A stretch of DNA of 64,000 bases from Dyadobacter sp. CY312 (GTDB lineage Bacteria > Bacteroidota > Bacteroidia > Cytophagales > Spirosomataceae), in assembly GCF_021390535.1 (NCBI RefSeq), contig NZ_JAJUXG010000008.1, forward strand, positions 124,001 through 188,000, written 5' to 3'. Below, piece by piece: positions 8,356-16,691 of this stretch (position 1 is its first letter; each line of letters opens with the position of its first letter). A program made the position numbers and the translations under genes. The notes below the pieces were generated by a model. The model worked only from the letters and a program-made list of their open reading frames with translations, was not told the origin of the DNA and did not search any database.

Positions 8356-8392
8356 TTGTCAGACTGAGCTTGTCGAAGTCCGAGCGATCAAA
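8356..8392 (+). repeat. outer repeat R1 (left)
   Basis: Contains ACTGAGCTTGTCGAAGT and CGAGCGATCAA. It matches the inverse complement of R5 (9085-9120) at about 31 of 35 positions. The ACTGAGCTTGTCGAAG core is the widely dispersed 'CCTGAGCTTGTCGAAGG' class of bacterial intergenic repeat. Confidence 0.75.
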
Positions 8393-8426
8393 TATAAATA
8401 ATTAATAATCAGCATTTTACAATGGT

Positions 8427-8469
8427 GTCAATGGTAGCCTACGGTCCGCCGCGCGGTCGAAGTGCGAGC
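8427..8469 (+). repeat. inner repeat R2 (left), with GC-rich mini-hairpin copy 2
   Basis: Begins GTCAATGGTAGC (8427-8438), shared exactly with the inverse complement of R4 (9037-9048), and ends GTCGAAGTGCGAGC. Between them lies CGGTCCGCCGCGCGGT (8442-8457), which can fold as CCGC-CGC-GCGG. Confidence 0.7.
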
Positions 8470-8545
8470 AGTCAAGTAATTTATTATGCAATAATTTTTA
8501 AGAATACCGTTAATTGTGGCTTCTAGCTGCAAATCCCATCCATCT

Positions 8546-8860
8546 TCAACCTACTTCATCTGATGATTGAGTCGATGATCTATTTCTGGAAAGATCAGGA
8601 AGTTTATGCCATTCATTTGAAATTACAGCCTCTTTCTTTTTTCTGCTCCATCCTTTAATCTGTTTTTCCAATGCTATGGCATCGTTAATGTTTTGAAAAA
8701 TCTCATAATATACTAGTTCAACTGGCCGGCGTTTAAAGGTATAACTTTGTGGATTGTACCCAGAATTATGTTCAACAATACGCTTTTCAAGGTTATTAGT
8801 TACACCTGTATAATAAGAGTTATCAGAACATTTTAGAATGTAAACATAATATTTGTTCAT
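8546..8860 (-). CDS. GIY-YIG nuclease (UPF0213/YhbQ-like single domain)
   Basis: 104 residues from the ATG at 8860-8858; the frame is open 21 residues further upstream, but that extension is translated repeat sequence and the family starts at MNKYYVYIL. The single domain has YVYIL (5-9) and YYTGVT (16-21) as the GIY and YIG halves, catalytic R27, H31 and E65, and the usual EKQIKGWSRKKKEAL-like helix (65-79). It would nick or cut DNA. The last ~15 residues (after KLPDLS) look like read-through into repeat-like sequence. It sits alone on the minus strand in a nest of inverted repeats, which suggests it acts on them. Confidence 0.85.
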   Translation of the reverse strand: MNKYYVYILKCSDNSYYTGVTNNLEKRIVEHNSGYNPQSYTFKRRPVELVYYEIFQNINDAIALEKQIKGWSRKKKEAVISNEWHKLPDLSRNRSSTQSSDEVG

Positions 8861-8910
8861 AGCAGACCTCCTATTTTTAGCAGTTGAATTACATTCTGTG
8901 TTGTGCGAAC

Positions 8911-8937
8911 AGCCCTTCGACAAGCTCAGGGTGACAA
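8911..8937 (-). repeat. repeat R3 (right)
   Basis: Plus strand reads CCCTTCGACAAGCTCAGGG, the inverse of CCCTGAGCTTGTCGAAGGG. It lies 50 bases upstream of the GIY-YIG start codon and is orientated opposite to R1 and R2. It is itself partly palindromic (CCCT...AGGG). Confidence 0.75.
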
Positions 8938-8996
8938 ATTATAAAGTAGGTAGGATTAGTGCAGGTACGCATTGATTGATGAGTTTGCTCTATTAT

Positions 8997-9048
8997 GTTG
9001 AGCGGAGCCTAAACGCTCTAAGAGCACTTCGACTCCGCTACCATTGAC
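8997..9048 (-). repeat. inner repeat R4 (right), forming a hairpin
   Basis: Contains AGCGGAG ... CTCCGCT as arms of an inverted repeat, with GCTCTAAGAGC inside as a second, smaller palindrome. Its right end GCTACCATTGAC is the exact inverse complement of the left end of R2. Confidence 0.7.
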
Positions 9049-9084
9049 GCTTTTTGTAAGTTATTGATTTATAGTATATTGTAA

Positions 9085-9120
9085 TTGGTCGCTCGCACTT
9101 CGATAAGCTCAGTGTGACAA
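9085..9120 (-). repeat. outer repeat R5 (right)
   Basis: Plus strand contains TCGCTCGCACTTCGATAAGC followed by TCAGTGTGACAA; inverse complement of R1 with about four mismatches. It closes the unit on the nrdB side. The remaining 120 bases to the nrdB stop hold nothing recognisable. Confidence 0.75.
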
Positions 9121-9240
9121 GCATTTTGGGCGTCACTTATATTGTTTTTTTATGAAATAAAATTCACCCTTAGTGTGACACAACACTTATAGCGTAAATT
9201 GGATCTTTATCTACAAATGGATTTCCCTCGGTGCAAAAGA

Positions 9241-10251
9241 TCAAAAATCAGAATCAAACGATATTTTGTGTCCTGAATCTTTGTCTTTTACGCCGCTCAT
9301 TACACCTGCTTTCTGATATTCTCCTACCCGTTTTTCGAAGAAATTTGTTTTTCCCGGCAGAGAGATCAACTCCATAAAGTCAAAAGGATTGGCAGAATTG
9401 AACTGTTTAGGGCAGCCAAGTCTTTCCAACCAGAAATCGGCAATGTATTCGATGTATTGATTCATCAATTCAGCATTCATTCCGATTAGAGAAACGGGCA
9501 ATGCATCTGTAACAAATTCCTGCTCTATTCTTACAGCGTCCAGCATGATCTCAATCACACGTTCCTGTGGCAGTTGATTCACAATGTGCTGAGTGTACAA
9601 CAAACAGGCAAATTCGCAGTGCAGACCTTCATCACGGGATATAAGTTCGTTTGAGAAGGAAAGTCCTGGCATTAACCCGCGTTTTTTCAACCAGAAAATA
9701 GAGCAGAATGATCCTGAGAAGAAGATGCCTTCCACGGCTGCAAATGCAATAATCCTTTCTGCAAAAACTGGACTATTGATCCATTTGAGTGCCCAGTCTG
9801 CTTTTTTCTGTACACATGGAATAGTATCAATCGCGCGTAGCAAATGATCTTTTTCGGCAGGATCTTTGATGTAGGTGTCTATCAGCAGCGAATAAGTTTC
9901 CGAATGGATATTTTCCATAGCGATCTGGAATCCGTAAAAACATTTGGCTTCGGCATACTGCACTTCGCTTAGGAAGTTAACTGCCAGGTTTTCGTTCACA
10001 ATACCATCGGAAGCGGCAAAGAAAGCCAGTACGTGAGAGATAAAATGACGCTCACCATCATTAAGATTTTCCCAGTCTTTCTGGTCCTGGGAAAGATCAA
10101 TTTCCTCGGCGGTCCAGAACGACGCTTCATGTCGTTTGTACATTTCCCATATATCCGAATGTTTGATAGGAAACAATACAAAACGCAACGGGTCTTCTAT
10201 CAGCAAAGGTTCGGGTAACGATCCCTGCTGTTTCGTAAGTTCTTGTGACAT
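9241..10251 (-). CDS. nrdB: class Ia ribonucleotide reductase, beta subunit
   Basis: 336 residues. This subunit holds the diiron centre and tyrosyl radical that drive deoxyribonucleotide synthesis by NrdA. Metal ligands are visible: D82, E113 and H116 (ENIH), E174 (VEGIFF), E208 and H211 (DEGLH). The radical Tyr is Y120, seven residues after E113 as in E. coli R2. The C-terminal tail needed for NrdA docking is present. No nrdA gene is within the window; the downstream side is occupied by the GIY-YIG repeat unit. Confidence 0.95.
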   Translation of the reverse strand: MSQELTKQQGSLPEPLLIEDPLRFVLFPIKHSDIWEMYKRHEASFWTAEEIDLSQDQKDWENLNDGERHFISHVLAFFAASDGIVNENLAVNFLSEVQYAEAKCFYGFQIAMENIHSETYSLLIDTYIKDPAEKDHLLRAIDTIPCVQKKADWALKWINSPVFAERIIAFAAVEGIFFSGSFCSIFWLKKRGLMPGLSFSNELISRDEGLHCEFACLLYTQHIVNQLPQERVIEIMLDAVRIEQEFVTDALPVSLIGMNAELMNQYIEYIADFWLERLGCPKQFNSANPFDFMELISLPGKTNFFEKRVGEYQKAGVMSGVKDKDSGHKISFDSDF

Positions 10252-10517
10252 AATTAGTTTTATTATTTACTTAAAGATCTGATTTTGCAAAATGATGGTC
10301 AACCCGGTTCGTTCGGGCAGTTTTGAGGGAAAACAAATCTACATGCTTTGCTTTACAATCTCAAATGGAAATGAATCATAATTGAAATGTTGTTTACATA
10401 ATGCATTAACTTTGACCAACAAGATTTCCGCCATTAATGCGAGTGGATTTTACAGGCGTTTCCATTGATAAACAGGGGAGTTTAGCTCTCCAAACGATAA
10501 CCATTTCTGAGTAATAA

Positions 10518-11465
10518 ATGATTTCATCCCAAGGTTTATCCGATCCTTTTCCGCTGGTTTCCATTGTGATGGCGACATACAACGGCGAGCGATTTTTGAG
10601 GGAACAGCTGGACAGTCTGATAAATCAAACGTATCCTAATACGGAAATTGTGATTGTTGATGATGCATCAACTGACGGTACAATTGCGATACTGGAAGAA
10701 TACGTTCTTAGCTATAAAAGTATAAGACTGCATAAATCAGAAAAAAACCTGGGATATATCAAAAACTTTGAAAAAGGGATATTGCTTTGTGAAGGCGAAT
10801 ACATCGCTCTTAGCGATCAGGACGATATCTGGCTTCCCGAGAAAATCAGTAAGCTAATGGCTACCCGTCAAGATTATCCATTGATTTATTGTAATTCTGA
10901 ACTGATTAATGCCGAAGGGCAAAGTCTTGGAATAAAACTCACAGATATTAAAAATCTGGTTGATTTTTGGAGTCCTGTTAATTACGTTATTGGCGGCACA
11001 GCTTCCGGTCACGCAATGTTGGTTAAAAAGTCTGTGATTCATCAGAGCCTTCCTTTACCTCTGTTGGTGACGCACGATTATTGGATTGGATTCGTAGCTA
11101 CCTTTTCGGGCAAGCTGAAATTTGTGGATGAGGTACTGGTTTTGTACCGCCAGCATGGAGGAAATGTGGTGGGTGTTACGGCAGGAGCTGCCAAAGCAAC
11201 CAAACACAGAAAATCGAAAGAAGAACGCAGTGAAATCGCCAGAAAGAGGATCCGGATGATGTATGAAAAATGTCCCGAAGATTTGAAGGAGGCAAAAAAA
11301 GTTTTCCATTCATTGGTTAAAAGCTACCAGAATTTTTCTCTGCTTAATAACTTTACACGAATGATGCTTTTCTTTAAGTATAGAAAAGAAATTACTGCCT
11401 ATAAAAAGCGCACGGAGTGGCGCAGATGGGTATTTTGTTTAAAAATGTTTTTTAAGATAGCTTAA
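10518..11465 (+). CDS. family 2 glycosyltransferase
   Basis: 315 residues with a GT-A fold. It starts VSIVMATYNGERFLREQLDS, has the nucleotide-binding VIVDDASTDGT (about 50-60), and DQDDIWLPEKI (about 100-110), where the DxD-like acidic residues bind the metal-sugar nucleotide. This subgroup usually adds rhamnose or glucose to cell-surface polysaccharide. It is cytoplasmic, with no clear membrane segments. It lies 61 bases ahead of a second GT2 gene on the same strand, and the two are probably cotranscribed. Confidence 0.88.
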   Translation: MISSQGLSDPFPLVSIVMATYNGERFLREQLDSLINQTYPNTEIVIVDDASTDGTIAILEEYVLSYKSIRLHKSEKNLGYIKNFEKGILLCEGEYIALSDQDDIWLPEKISKLMATRQDYPLIYCNSELINAEGQSLGIKLTDIKNLVDFWSPVNYVIGGTASGHAMLVKKSVIHQSLPLPLLVTHDYWIGFVATFSGKLKFVDEVLVLYRQHGGNVVGVTAGAAKATKHRKSKEERSEIARKRIRMMYEKCPEDLKEAKKVFHSLVKSYQNFSLLNNFTRMMLFFKYRKEITAYKKRTEWRRWVFCLKMFFKIA

Positions 11466-11526
11466 TCTCAACTTTACACGAGGCAAAAGCGTAAGTTCAA
11501 TATCGATAATTGAGATAGCCAGAAAG

Positions 11527-12411
11527 ATGATCCAAGAAAAAGTAACAGTACCTAAGTCATGTGAAAATACGGCCTTTCTGTTTTCGATATTGATACCATC
11601 GTGGAACAACCTTCCGTATCTGAAGTTGTGCGTTGAAAGTATCAGGAAAAATTCCTGTTACCGGCATCAGCTCATCGTTCATGTGAATGAGGGGATTGAC
11701 GGGTCACTGGATTGGGTAAAGTCGCAGGAAGATGTGGATTATTCGTTCAGTAAAAGCAATGTTGGTGTGTGTTACGCACTCAACACGGCGGCAACATTGG
11801 CTGTAACAGATTATATTCTTTATCTCAACGACGATATGTATGTCTGCCCCAACTGGGACAAGGATCTTTATGAGGAAATCAAAACCATTGGACACAATCA
11901 TTTCTTTATCTCAGGCACATCCATTGAAGCCTATCCGCAAAGTGCCTGTTCTATAAAAGGTGATTTTGGAAAGGATATCCAGTCTTTTCAGGAAGATAAA
12001 CTGCTGGCCGAATACGACAAACTTCCAATGAAGGACTGGCAGGGAGCGACCTGGCCGCCCAATGTTGTGCATAAAGATGTTTGGGATACAGTAGGAGGTT
12101 ATAGCATAGAGTTTTCTCCCGGTATGTATTCCGACCCTGATTTTTCCATGAAACTGTGGAAAATGGGAATCCGGCTCTTTAAGGGTGTAAGCAAAAGCCG
12201 GGTTTATCACTTTGGGTCTACGTCGGTAAAGCGGGTAAAAAAGAATAATGGTTATTATACTTTTATAAATAAGTGGGGACTTACCTCAGGGACTTTTTCG
12301 CGATATTATCTTAAAAGAGGAAAGTTATACGACGGGCCACTGATTGAACTTGATATTCCATTTCCTATCAAAATCAAAAATCTTGTGAAGCGAATTCGCG
12401 GGACTTTCTGA
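11527..12411 (+). CDS. family 2 glycosyltransferase
   Basis: 294 residues. GT-A fold with FSILIPSWNNLPYLKLCVES at the start and YILYLNDDMYVCPNWD (about 100-115), where NDDM supplies the DxD-type metal site. The Gly-rich part WPPNVVHKDVWDTVGGYS is the typical acceptor-side loop. Likely transfers a sugar to a glycan or lipid carrier, together with the gene before it. It converges with the GNAT gene, 8 bases apart. Confidence 0.85.
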   Translation: MIQEKVTVPKSCENTAFLFSILIPSWNNLPYLKLCVESIRKNSCYRHQLIVHVNEGIDGSLDWVKSQEDVDYSFSKSNVGVCYALNTAATLAVTDYILYLNDDMYVCPNWDKDLYEEIKTIGHNHFFISGTSIEAYPQSACSIKGDFGKDIQSFQEDKLLAEYDKLPMKDWQGATWPPNVVHKDVWDTVGGYSIEFSPGMYSDPDFSMKLWKMGIRLFKGVSKSRVYHFGSTSVKRVKKNNGYYTFINKWGLTSGTFSRYYLKRGKLYDGPLIELDIPFPIKIKNLVKRIRGTF

Positions 12412-12419
12412 TCAAAGCT

Positions 12420-12992
12420 TTACTCCCGGAAATTCCAGGCCACCACATTCCAGTCGTCCACATGATCGAGGTGGTTATAGATTGTCTGAAATCCCACGCG
12501 CTCATGGGCACGCTGTGATCGGGCGTTGGACGTTGATATTTCGGTAATACATAAATCAAAATTTGGGCTGTATATCTCCTTATGTGTTTGATATAATCCG
12601 TCAAAAATGCCCTGTCCGCGAAACTTTTCTCCAACGCAAATCTGCCCCATTACATAGTAACGTTGGTTGGACAACTTCTCACCGTTTAAAGTTATTCCTT
12701 CTATCACGTCAAACATAGGTTGCAGATCGGAGATGAGTTTTCCAAGACCCGGTAGCATGGCCAACGCAAAAGCAACTATTTCACCCTCGTACCGTGCTAC
12801 AATCTGCGGGGTATTCTGCTTCATCAGCAGGAGCTCGTCTAACGAATGATTAACGGTCAAAAATCCCTGGTCTTTTTTTGCCTGATCTGAAATCTGACTT
12901 TTCAGATTCAATTTTTGTAATGCCAGGATCTCCTGCAAATCGTTGATTGTCTCTGCAATTCCAAACTTAACCATATGATTTTTAACAGGCAT
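12420..12992 (-). CDS. GNAT-family N-acetyltransferase
   Basis: 190 residues. The acetyl-CoA binding loop is seen in ICVGEKFRGQGIFDGLYQ (Q/RxxGxG/A motif as RGQGIF). The C-terminal part SNARSQRAHERVGFQTI is the standard last helix and strand of the fold. The acceptor is unknown. ATG at 12992-12990 is used; an internal Met seven codons on is possible. It may share a transcript with corA upstream (20 bases apart). Confidence 0.85.
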   Translation of the reverse strand: MPVKNHMVKFGIAETINDLQEILALQKLNLKSQISDQAKKDQGFLTVNHSLDELLLMKQNTPQIVARYEGEIVAFALAMLPGLGKLISDLQPMFDVIEGITLNGEKLSNQRYYVMGQICVGEKFRGQGIFDGLYQTHKEIYSPNFDLCITEISTSNARSQRAHERVGFQTIYNHLDHVDDWNVVAWNFRE

Positions 12993-13011
12993 AATTATGA
13001 GCGAAATGTGA

Positions 13012-13956
13012 TTAAATCCACCTCTTTCTACGGAAAAACCAAAGCACCACCAACGAAGAAAATACCATCAGTAACAAAGATCCCCAGAAACCCCATGGCT
13101 CTCCGGTGGAGGGAATGTGAGCGTAATTCATACCAAAAATTCCGGCGATCAGTGTAGGCGGCATGAAGATGATGGTTACCACGGTAAAAATCTTAATTAC
13201 CTGACTCTGTTCCAGGTTGATAAGACCCATAAATGTGTTTTGGAGGTATTCCAGCCTCTCAAAATTGAAGGTGGTATATTCAAGCAGTGAGCTGATGTCT
13301 TTCAGGATTATTCTCAAATGTTCTTTTCTGTCCTCAGGAAAATACTGGCTTCGTAAGATGCCCGAAAGTACGCGTTGTTTGTCAATACTGGTTTCCCTCA
13401 GCATCATGGTAATTTCCTGCAAGCCACTGATCCGGATCAGTACTTCCTGTCTCGCTTTTTGTTCGTGGCTGAGATCCTTACTTATAGCCGATATATCCCT
13501 CGAAATTGCTTCCAGTGAATCTGCATCGGCTTCAATTCTGGTTTCGAGTAGCAATAGCATGAAGTCGACTCCGGTTTGAAAAGTATCGGGGCTTACCTTC
13601 ATTTTTTTTACAGCATCGGCAAATGTTTTGGAATCTCCCCGCCGGTAGGTAAACAGAATATTTTTGTTCAGTATAAATGAAACAGGGTACGTTTCATATC
13701 CGTTCTGATCTACTTTCAGAAAGTTGGAGTTGGCGTTGATGGTATTATCCTGTTCAAAGAAACGGGAGCTGCTCTCAATTTCAACGATTTCCTGAGGAGT
13801 CTGAAAACTGATGTCACATTTGTTTTCAACCCATTCTTCTTCTTCCGCTGTCGGAGATTGGAGATCAACCCAGACCAGGTTTTTAACCTTGCCTAGTTCC
13901 CTGATGTCATTTTCACGTTTGATTAAACGCCCCTCTTTGTAAAAAATACGTACCAT
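13012..13956 (-). CDS. corA: CorA-type magnesium/cobalt channel
   Basis: 314 residues. The long cytoplasmic N-terminal domain is rich in charged helices. Two C-terminal transmembrane helices follow, the first ending in the selectivity motif GMN (275-277) with the usual loop AHIPSTGEPWG and a basic end FFRRKRW. It forms a pentamer in the inner membrane that conducts Mg2+. Length and motif match the family fully. Confidence 0.95.
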   Translation of the reverse strand: MVRIFYKEGRLIKRENDIRELGKVKNLVWVDLQSPTAEEEEWVENKCDISFQTPQEIVEIESSSRFFEQDNTINANSNFLKVDQNGYETYPVSFILNKNILFTYRRGDSKTFADAVKKMKVSPDTFQTGVDFMLLLLETRIEADADSLEAISRDISAISKDLSHEQKARQEVLIRISGLQEITMMLRETSIDKQRVLSGILRSQYFPEDRKEHLRIILKDISSLLEYTTFNFERLEYLQNTFMGLINLEQSQVIKIFTVVTIIFMPPTLIAGIFGMNYAHIPSTGEPWGFWGSLLLMVFSSLVVLWFFRRKRWI

Positions 13957-13980
13957 GTTTTAAAATTAGGAGAAAAGAAG

Positions 13981-14130
13981 GGTTTCACGTAAAGGAGTAA
14001 GGAAAAAGTTTCACGGGGCGCCCGCCGCGCAAAGTTTTGAAGATTTCATGCAAAGAGCGCAGAGAATTGTTTCAAATACGTTACTAATCTTTGCGTTCTC
14101 CTTTTTTATCTTTCCTACTTTGCGTGAAAC
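13981..14130. repeat. intergenic inverted repeat (TTTCACGCAAAG type) with GC-rich insert
   Basis: The left arm GTTTCACGTAAAGGAG (13982 on) pairs with the right arm ending CTTTGCGTGAAAC (14118-14130). Internal copies (TTTCATGCAAAGAGCGCAGAG and CTTTGCGTTCTC) pair with each other. This is the dispersed 'tttcacgcaaagacgcaaag' class. At 14010-14034 one unit TTTCACG...CAAAG is interrupted by GGGCGCCCGCCGCG. Confidence 0.6.
14016..14030 (+). repeat. GC-rich mini-hairpin, copy 3
   Basis: GGCGCCCGCCGCGC region with core CCGCCGCGC at 14022-14030, inserted within a TTTCACG/CAAAG repeat unit. The right arm is weaker here (GCAAAG in place of GCGG). Confidence 0.45.
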
Positions 14131-14146
14131 ACCTTAATTTTGCTCA

Positions 14147-15334
14147 ATGCAAAGCACCAATTCTAAGGGTATCTTCACCACACAATTCTGGCTACTCGGT
14201 CTCAGTTCGTTTCTGTTTTCTTCCAGTTTCAATATGCTTATTCCCGAGCTCCCCGGTTATTTGTCGGACATGGGTGGGGAAGATTATAAGGGTTACATCA
14301 TTGGTTTGTTCACACTTACTGCCGGGCTTTCCCGACCATTTAGCGGCCGACTTACGGATAGAATCGGACGGGTGCCTGTGATGGCCGTTGGATCCATTGT
14401 TTGTTTCGTTTGCGGCTTTTTATATCCGGTATTTGTAACGGTGCTGCCCTTTTTACTTTTAAGATTGGTGCACGGCTTTTCAACAGGATTTAAACCAACC
14501 GGAACAGCGGCGTACGTGGCGGACATTATTCCAGCCGACAGGCGGGGAGAAGCCATGGGTATACATGGTATGTGTATGGGCGTTGGGTCAGCGTTTGGTC
14601 CTGCTGTGGGCAGTATGATCAGCGGCGCTTTTTCACTGAACGTGCTATTTTACACATCTTCACTCTTTGCACTTTTATCTATTCTCATTCTTTTCAATAT
14701 GAAAGAGACTCTAAAAGAAAAAGAACCACTTTCGTGGAGTGCATTTAAACTTGGGTGGCGGGATATATTTGAACCTGATGTACTCAATCCTGCACTTATC
14801 ACTTTCCTTGCCTATTTCAGTTTTGGAGCTATTGCAACGCTTGCTCCCGATTTTAGCGGATATCTTGGTCTGGAAAACCGTGGTATCTATTTCATGGTAT
14901 TTACACTTTTTTCCATTCTGATCCGGCTGGCAGCAGGTAAAATATCAGATAAACACGGACGAATTCCGGTCACCATCGCCGGTTGTTCTGTGTTGATCAT
15001 ATCCATGCTGGTGACGGGCTATGCCGAAACAGCGACTATGTTTTTAGCGGGAGGTGCGTTTTTTGGTGTCGCTATGGGAATACTTTCGCCGGTTCTATCT
15101 GCCTGGACGGTCGATCTCAGCGCCGATCACAACCGTGGACGTGCATTGGCAACCATGTACATTTCTCTGGAAGCGGGAATTGGGCTTGGCGCATTTTTAT
15201 CTGCCGCTCTTTTTGCAAATCAACGTCAGAATCTTCCGCTGGTATTCTTGTGTATGGCAGGCTTTGCTGCGGCTGCACTGATCTATTCCCTTTATTTGAA
15301 ACAATATAAAAAACGTCCTGGCCGTGTTATTTGA
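14147..15334 (+). CDS. MFS transporter (drug or sugar efflux type)
   Basis: 395 residues and about 12 membrane helices. The motif-A segment GRLTDRIGRVPVM (loop 2-3, about residues 68-80) and its repeat AGKISDKHGRIPV (loop 8-9) are clear, as in the drug/H+ antiporter branch. The substrate is not identifiable. Its last 11 bases overlap the yigZ-like gene, so the two are cotranscribed. Confidence 0.88.
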   Translation: MQSTNSKGIFTTQFWLLGLSSFLFSSSFNMLIPELPGYLSDMGGEDYKGYIIGLFTLTAGLSRPFSGRLTDRIGRVPVMAVGSIVCFVCGFLYPVFVTVLPFLLLRLVHGFSTGFKPTGTAAYVADIIPADRRGEAMGIHGMCMGVGSAFGPAVGSMISGAFSLNVLFYTSSLFALLSILILFNMKETLKEKEPLSWSAFKLGWRDIFEPDVLNPALITFLAYFSFGAIATLAPDFSGYLGLENRGIYFMVFTLFSILIRLAAGKISDKHGRIPVTIAGCSVLIISMLVTGYAETATMFLAGGAFFGVAMGILSPVLSAWTVDLSADHNRGRALATMYISLEAGIGLGAFLSAALFANQRQNLPLVFLCMAGFAAAALIYSLYLKQYKKRPGRVI

Positions 15335-15929
15335 CGATAGTTACAAAACCATTGCTGATCCGGCAGAAGGTTTTTTTAAAGATAAAGGAAGTAAATTCAT
15401 CTCCTACGCATACCCGGTTCGCACAGAAAACGAAGTCAAGGTTCATCTTGCCAGTCTGCGGGAATTACATCCCAAAGCGGTGCATCATTGTTATGCCTAT
15501 CGCTTCGGCCTCGACCGCATGACATACCGGATGAGCGATGATGGCGAACCATCGGGGACTGCCGGCAGACCAATTCTGAACACACTTTATTCCAGAGAAA
15601 TTACCAATATACTGGTTGTCGTTGTTCGCTACTTTGGCGGAACTCTACTCGGCGTTCCCGGACTTATCAACGCTTATAAAACGGCTACCGAAAGTGTGCT
15701 GGATGAGGCCACGGTTGTTACCAGCCACCTCTTTGATCGTTATGAAATACGCTTTTCTTACATTCAAATGAATGATGTTATGCGAATCGTGAAAGAAATG
15801 GAACTGCCTGTGAGCGAACAAACATTTGAAATGGAATGTCGGATGGTGGTGGAAGTGAGGACTACGCTGACGGAGCGCTTTGTGACTCGATGTGAGAAAA
15901 TTGAAGGGTTGAGTTTGCAGATTTTGTAA
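15324..15929 (+). CDS. YigZ/IMPACT-family protein
   Basis: 201 residues. The N-terminal IMPACT domain is recognised by KFISYAYPV, HHCYAYRFG, SDDGEPSGTAGRPIL and VVVRYFGGTLLGVPGL, which are its most conserved stretches. The second domain (about 130-200) has an EF-G domain IV-like fold in this family. Its role is tied to translation or stress in other organisms, but the exact activity is not settled. The start is a GTG at 15324 overlapping the MFS gene. Confidence 0.9.
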   Translation: MLFDDSYKTIADPAEGFFKDKGSKFISYAYPVRTENEVKVHLASLRELHPKAVHHCYAYRFGLDRMTYRMSDDGEPSGTAGRPILNTLYSREITNILVVVVRYFGGTLLGVPGLINAYKTATESVLDEATVVTSHLFDRYEIRFSYIQMNDVMRIVKEMELPVSEQTFEMECRMVVEVRTTLTERFVTRCEKIEGLSLQIL

Positions 15930-16050
15930 GTGCAACACATTGTTGCTGATAAAATGGTATTTAAGAGCGATGGGAATTTTTCTTATAGTTTCGTAACTTC
16001 GTTTTACTTTACGCAGTAATAATGTGGTATCAAATAAACTGATTAGCAGC

Positions 16051-16278
16051 ATGTTTACGAAAATAATTATTCCGAACTCTTCCTCAGTAACGATACAACT
16101 GCCAGAAAGCTTTGTTGGTGAAGAAGTGATGCTTATCGCTATGGTTGAGAAAAAGGAGAAAAAAACAGACACTGTGGGTAGCAAAGCAGGAGTAATAAAA
16201 AAAAGGTATTCCGTGTATCCGCGAGTGAATCTAAATAATTTCTCTTTTGATCGTGATGAAGCCAATGATTTCAGCTAA
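16051..16278 (+). CDS. VapB-like antitoxin candidate
   Basis: 75 residues from ATG 16051 (the frame is open from GTG 16024). The start FTKIIIPNSSSVTIQLPESFVGEEV resembles an AbrB-like strand-loop-strand segment, and the C-terminal part is the likely toxin-binding tail (NLNNFSFDRDEANDFS). It overlaps the PIN-domain gene by about 20 bases. Identification rests mainly on this pairing. Confidence 0.7.
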   Translation: MFTKIIIPNSSSVTIQLPESFVGEEVMLIAMVEKKEKKTDTVGSKAGVIKKRYSVYPRVNLNNFSFDRDEANDFS

Positions 16279-16669
16279 CTGCTTTCTTGACTCAAATGTT
16301 ATTCTGTATTTATTTGATGAAGAAGGAAGAAAAAGGGAAAAAGCAGAGAGTTTGGTTTCATCTGTTCCCTATATAAACTCTCAGGTTCTTGTTGAGGTAG
16401 GTAACATCTGCAAGCGTAAATTTGGCTACTCAAAGTCGGATATTACAAATATTTGGTCTGACCTGTTGATGGACTGTATTTGTGTGGATATTGGTGACGC
16501 TACAATGAAATATGCCATTGAATTAATAAAGCGATATGATTTTCAGCTCTTCGATTCTATAATTGTAGCGTCTGCATTGGAAATGAAATGTGTCACACTG
16601 TTTTCCGAAGATATGCAGGATGGAATGGTGATTGATGAGGTACTCACTATTGTGAATCCTTTTATCTAG
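16256..16669 (+). CDS. PIN-domain toxin, VapC type
   Basis: 137 residues from ATG 16256; TTG 16247 and ATG 16265 are also in frame. PIN acidic residues are visible: D in FLDSNVILYLFD, E in VLVEVGNI, D in LFDSIIVASAL and D in FSEDMQDG, forming the usual four-acid metal site. VapC proteins cut RNA, often tRNA. Translation is coupled to the upstream antitoxin through overlap. Confidence 0.85.
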   Translation: MKPMISANCFLDSNVILYLFDEEGRKREKAESLVSSVPYINSQVLVEVGNICKRKFGYSKSDITNIWSDLLMDCICVDIGDATMKYAIELIKRYDFQLFDSIIVASALEMKCVTLFSEDMQDGMVIDEVLTIVNPFI

Positions 16670-16691
16670 TATCAATCGCAGATATTCAACC

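Larger units (their letters stand above)
8356..9120. mobile_element. GIY-YIG nuclease unit framed by nested inverted repeats
   Basis: This 765-base segment is bounded by two inverted copies of a repeat (8356-8392 and 9085-9120). Inside lies a second inverted pair (8427-8469 and 9020-9048), and in the centre the GIY-YIG gene. All copies left of the gene point right and all copies right of it point left. The architecture is like REP/RAYT units, but with a GIY-YIG nuclease instead of a tyrosine transposase. That it is mobile is inferred from this symmetry; no target-site duplication was identified. Confidence 0.5.

Noticed and set aside
15645..16265. 206-codon frame on the minus strand
   Set aside because: It lies antisense to the YigZ-like and VapB-like genes, which have clear family motifs; composition is Phe/His/Ser rich as expected for an antisense shadow.
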